DNA of 16,810 nt from JBAXGE01 sp044344145 (lineage in GTDB: Bacteria; Planctomycetota; Phycisphaerae; WQYP01): assembly GCA_044344145.1 (NCBI GenBank), contig JBIJDM010000034.1:1-16810 (forward strand), given 5' to 3'. Below are positions 14,112-16,810 of this stretch, piece after piece (the first letter of the stretch is position 1; each line of letters opens with the position of its first letter). The notes below the pieces were generated by a model, which searched no databases, was not told where the DNA came from, and saw nothing but the letters and a program-made list of their open reading frames with translations. The translations under genes and the position numbers were made by a program.

Positions 14112-15239
14112 ATGCCTAACTCTGGTAAAACTCTCGACCGGCAATCTTTCCTCGCGGGCGTGCGCAGCGTGGTGGTGAAGATTGGAACCAACGCGCTCAC
14201 CGCGGCCAACGGCCAGTTGGATACCGAACTGATCGGCCACTTCGCCGACCAGATCGCCCAGTTGCATCAGCGCGGCATCATGACCACGCTGGTCAGCTCC
14301 GGCGCCATCGGCGCGGGTATCACGGAATTGAAACTGCCCGGTCGGCCCAAGGAACTGCCCATGTTGCAGGCCACCGCCGCCGTGGGGCAGAGTATTCTGA
14401 TCAATCATTTCGCCGCGGCGTTTCGCGCCCACGGTCTGGCTGTGGGTCAGGTGCTTATCACGCGCAGCGATTTCGAGGACCGGCAGCGCTATTTGAACCT
14501 GCGTAACTGCGTGGCGGCGCTGCACGAAAACCGCGCGGTGCCGGTGTTCAATGAAAACGATACCGTCGCGGTGGATGAAATCCGCTTCGGGGATAACGAT
14601 CTGATCGCCGCCCAGGTAACCAACCTGCTGGGCGCGGATTTGCTGGTGCTGCTGAGTGTGGTGGATGGCCTGCTCGATGAGTCGGGCAAGACCGTGCCGG
14701 TGATTCAGGACATGGCCACAACCGGCGCGCTGGTACGCGATACCAAGTCGTCGCGCGGCACCGGCGGGATGGGGTCCAAATTAATGGCCGCCGGGACGGT
14801 GGGCACCGCGGGTGAGCCGGTGCTGATTGCCAATGGCAAAGCGCGGAATATCCTGCTGAAATTACTGGCCGGCGAAGCGGTGGGGACGCTGGTGGTGCCC
14901 GGTCCGCGGCGCATGAACTCGCGGCGGCGCTGGATCGCCCTGACCGCCAAGACCAAAGGCGAATTGGTGGTGGATGCCGGTGCGGCCAAAGCCCTGACCG
15001 GCAATAAGAGCCTGCTGGCCCGGGGGGTAACCGCCGTGCGCGGCGAATTCAAACGCGGCGATGCCGTGGCAGTGCTGGACCCCGCCGGGGAGATTGTCGC
15101 TCGCGGGCTGGTGAATTACGCCCGGGCTGATATGGAAATCATCATGGGCCACAAGAGCGGCGAGATCGCCCAGCTCCTGCATACGACCAACCCGGAACCG
15201 GAAGCGATTCACAAGAACAACATGGTCCTGGCCGAGTAA
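14112..15239 (+). CDS. proB: Glutamate 5-kinase with C-terminal PUA domain
   Basis: Phosphorylates glutamate to glutamyl 5-phosphate, the first step of proline synthesis, in the cytoplasm. The 375-residue product is close to the usual length (E. coli 367). Amino-acid-kinase domain: VVVKIGTNALT (20-30), TTLVSSGAIGAG (58-69), FNENDTVAVDEIRFGDND (146-163), and the nucleotide-site SSRGTGGMGSKLMAA (213-227). A PUA domain (about 278-360) carries GELVVDAGAAKALTGNKSLL. I start at ATG 14112 because family similarity begins just after it; the ATG at 14064 would add 16 unrelated residues and lies within a hairpin. There is no ribosome binding site at 14112, so the transcript may be leaderless. No proA is adjacent. 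Confidence 0.93.
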   Translation: MPNSGKTLDRQSFLAGVRSVVVKIGTNALTAANGQLDTELIGHFADQIAQLHQRGIMTTLVSSGAIGAGITELKLPGRPKELPMLQATAAVGQSILINHFAAAFRAHGLAVGQVLITRSDFEDRQRYLNLRNCVAALHENRAVPVFNENDTVAVDEIRFGDNDLIAAQVTNLLGADLLVLLSVVDGLLDESGKTVPVIQDMATTGALVRDTKSSRGTGGMGSKLMAAGTVGTAGEPVLIANGKARNILLKLLAGEAVGTLVVPGPRRMNSRRRWIALTAKTKGELVVDAGAAKALTGNKSLLARGVTAVRGEFKRGDAVAVLDPAGEIVARGLVNYARADMEIIMGHKSGEIAQLLHTTNPEPEAIHKNNMVLAE

Positions 15240-15259
15240 TCCCGGCGCTGCAGCGCAGG

Positions 15260-15287
15260 AAAAAGGGCGCCCCGGTGGGGACGCCCT
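15260..15287 (-). terminator. Intrinsic terminator of the prepilin/PEP-CTERM unit
   Basis: Minus strand: AGGGCG-T-CCCC / GGGGCGCCCT, a 10-bp stem with one bulged base and a 3-nt loop, followed by TTTTT (15264-15260). It starts about 33 nt after the PEP-CTERM stop codon. It may also stop proB transcripts coming the other way. Confidence 0.75.
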
Positions 15288-15319
15288 GTGGGTTGTGGCC
15301 GATGTTACCAACCGATAAC

Positions 15320-16015
15320 TTAATGTTTACGCCGCCGCAGCAATAGCCCCGCCGCGCCCAGCGCCAGCAAGGACAGACTGGTCGGTTCGGGTACGGCGGT
15401 GGCATTCCAGGTCAAGGTTACATCCTTGGAGCCATACCCATCCAGCACCGCCCCCGTGGTGCTGTCGCCGATATACACGCGATAACTCGCGGTATAGCTG
15501 CTCTCCGTGGGCATTTGCACCGCGTAGGCATTATGCTGCATGGCCCCGGACCATTTGATCCGGTCGCCATCGGCTTGAAAAATGCTGGTCCATTTGGCGT
15601 TGGGGTCACCGCCATCGGTCCACATCGGGGGCCGCAGATACGTCTGCAGGCTGGCGCTGCTTTGGCTGAGTCGTTCGATCCAAATCGCCCCGCCGGAAGG
15701 CAGGGTAATAAACCCGCCGGGATTCCAGGCGTACTGGAAGTTGTAATCCTTGGTGCCCAGCACCGACCAGGGCATGGTCGGATCGAAACTTGCCGGGGCG
15801 GTCAACGCACGCAGTAGCGGGGTGGCCACAGTATCATCCACGTGGATATCCAGATTGGTGCCGTCAAACGTGATGTCCGCATGTTTCATCGGGGCACCCA
15901 TCATGCCCACCTGGCCACCACCGATTTGCGGAATTACATAATCCGCCTGTGCGGCCGGCAGTGTGAATGCCACGGAAAGAGTGCTGAGGACACAAACGCA
16001 AGAAAAACGATTCAT
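15320..16015 (-). CDS. PEP-CTERM sorting-domain protein
   Basis: Exported surface or matrix protein of unknown specific function. The 231-residue product has a signal peptide (1-24, cleavage at AQA/DY), a beta-rich body (about 25-205), and a C-terminal PEP-CTERM signal at 208-231: VPEPTS, a hydrophobic helix and the basic end LLLRRRKH. In bacteria with an exosortase, such tails are recognised and cleaved as the protein is sorted, often with exopolysaccharide production; no exosortase gene is in this window. AAAGG about 8 nt before the ATG supports the start. It follows the prepilin-like gene by 21 nt, so the two are probably co-transcribed. The body matches no family I recognise. Confidence 0.9.
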   Translation of the reverse strand: MNRFSCVCVLSTLSVAFTLPAAQADYVIPQIGGGQVGMMGAPMKHADITFDGTNLDIHVDDTVATPLLRALTAPASFDPTMPWSVLGTKDYNFQYAWNPGGFITLPSGGAIWIERLSQSSASLQTYLRPPMWTDGGDPNAKWTSIFQADGDRIKWSGAMQHNAYAVQMPTESSYTASYRVYIGDSTTGAVLDGYGSKDVTLTWNATAVPEPTSLSLLALGAAGLLLRRRKH

Positions 16016-16036
16016 AATTAACCTTTGCTAAAAAAA

Positions 16037-16729
16037 CTATTTGGGCACAGTGCCCGGATACCAGAAATCTACCTGTTTAACGGGTTCATACGTGGTTTTG
16101 AAAATACGGGTTTCGACGTGCCCATCCGCCAGTGCATAATTCGAAGCACTGCCATGGCGCGTCTGGGCCACTTCCGGTGAACCACCAAAGTACCAGTAGT
16201 GGGCCATGATGTGATCGGCTTGCGAACCGCTGTTCAGTTCTCCATACAGCACGGTCTCGCCGGGACGGGGTACATTGTGTACCCGGGTGAACGTCGGCCC
16301 GCGCAGTTTGCCAAAGACCTCACCGGTTTCCGAGGCCCCCAGTTCAAACCAGACACTCTTGCCGTAACTGTAATAGTTGCCGGTTCGCGTGTCTTCCGGA
16401 CACCTCAGTAACGTGTCGCGGATGCGCTGCCAGGCCCCGTTGGGCTTGCCGGGTTCATAATCCCCCGCACCCCACTGCCGACTCAGCGCATAGGCCCACG
16501 GCTGGACTCCGCTGGCCAGCGCGGAATGGCTGGACCGGGGCCACTGGCCGTGATGGTCCTCGGCATACAACAGCGTGGCGGCGGTAATCTGACGCATATT
16601 GGACATACATGCCACCGTACGGGCCTGCCGCCGGGCCGTTCCCAACAGGGGAACCAGAATGCCCAGCAGCACGCCGATGATGGCCACGACGACCAATAGC
16701 TCAATGAGGGTAAAACCCCGGGAGCGCAT
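16037..16729 (-). CDS. Type II/IV prepilin-like protein with H-X9-DG ending
   Basis: Pseudopilin-like protein processed by prepilin peptidase; planctomycetes encode many paralogues and their individual roles are mostly unknown. The 230-residue product starts with the class III prepilin signal MRSRG/FTLIELLVVVAII: cleavage after G5, glutamate E10 at mature position 5, and a hydrophobic helix to about residue 29. The helix leads into TARRQARTVACMSNMRQI, the usual amphipathic continuation. Near the end is H192-X9-D202-G203 (YALADGHV), the DUF1559-type tail motif. The start has no strong Shine-Dalgarno, but the signal fixes it. It stops with TAG (16039-16037), so TAG is a normal stop in this genome. 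First gene of a two-gene unit with the PEP-CTERM gene. Confidence 0.92.
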   Translation of the reverse strand: MRSRGFTLIELLVVVAIIGVLLGILVPLLGTARRQARTVACMSNMRQITAATLLYAEDHHGQWPRSSHSALASGVQPWAYALSRQWGAGDYEPGKPNGAWQRIRDTLLRCPEDTRTGNYYSYGKSVWFELGASETGEVFGKLRGPTFTRVHNVPRPGETVLYGELNSGSQADHIMAHYWYFGGSPEVAQTRHGSASNYALADGHVETRIFKTTYEPVKQVDFWYPGTVPK

Positions 16730-16750
16730 AATTCACATAGGGTATGGGTG

Positions 16751-16780
16751 ATGATTCGATGCGACACATCAGGACGTCAA
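16751..16780 (-). promoter_or_regulatory. Possible promoter of the prepilin/PEP-CTERM unit
   Basis: Minus strand: TTGACG (16780-16775; five of six), an 18-bp spacer and AATCAT (16756-16751; four of six), about 20 nt before the prepilin ATG. The -10 is weak, so this is only a candidate. Confidence 0.3.
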
Positions 16781-16810
16781 GCACGTCGCAAGGCGCTCAG
16801 GCCTGGGGCG

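Noticed and set aside
10920..14525. Two very long minus-strand open frames (563 and 637 codons) opposite the porin, E2 and proB genes
   Set aside because: Stop-free antisense frames are expected when codons strongly favour G or C at the third position. Their composition is not protein-like, they run across several unrelated plus-strand genes, and no start signal is seen.

Overview
The window looks like chromosomal DNA of a planctomycete, probably a Phycisphaerae-type lineage; Verrucomicrobiota or Lentisphaerota are the alternatives. The evidence is a PEP-CTERM protein encoded next to a short type IV prepilin-like protein with the H-X9-DG ending typical of these phyla, a phosphate-porin-like outer-membrane protein, and high G+C with third-position-rich codon use. 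This is inferred from protein types only; there is no rRNA or tRNA in the window.

Layout. 1-1061 (minus): an MFS anion/sugar-acid transporter, cut off by the window edge and broken near its start by a frameshift and an amber codon. 1360-3102 (minus): an RhlE-like DEAD-box RNA helicase with its own terminator and promoter. 3598-9381 (plus): a tight run of genes for membrane-anchored or secreted proteins: an M14 (cytosolic-carboxypeptidase-like) metallopeptidase, an Ig-like domain protein, an anchored protein of unknown family, and a secreted HExxH metallopeptidase. The last is followed, in the same frame after one TGA, by a further Ig-like stretch. 9437-10648 (minus): GlcE-like glycolate oxidase FAD subunit. 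11013-12449 (plus): an OprP/OprO-like porin with a strong terminator. 12657-14030 (plus): pyruvate dehydrogenase E2. 14112-15239 (plus): glutamate 5-kinase (ProB) with a PUA domain. 15320-16729 (minus): a prepilin-like protein followed by a PEP-CTERM protein.

How the genes fit together. Most of the window is a patchwork of single housekeeping genes. The exception is the 3598-9381 cluster: every product carries an N-terminal membrane or signal segment, the intergenic gaps are 9-24 nt with clear Shine-Dalgarno sequences, and two unrelated zinc-peptidase folds are encoded with Ig-like partners. I know of no named system with this composition, so it is the best candidate here for an undescribed cell-envelope or extracellular proteolytic module. 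Its G+C falls from the first gene to the last. No CRISPR array, insertion sequence, tRNA or rRNA was recognised.
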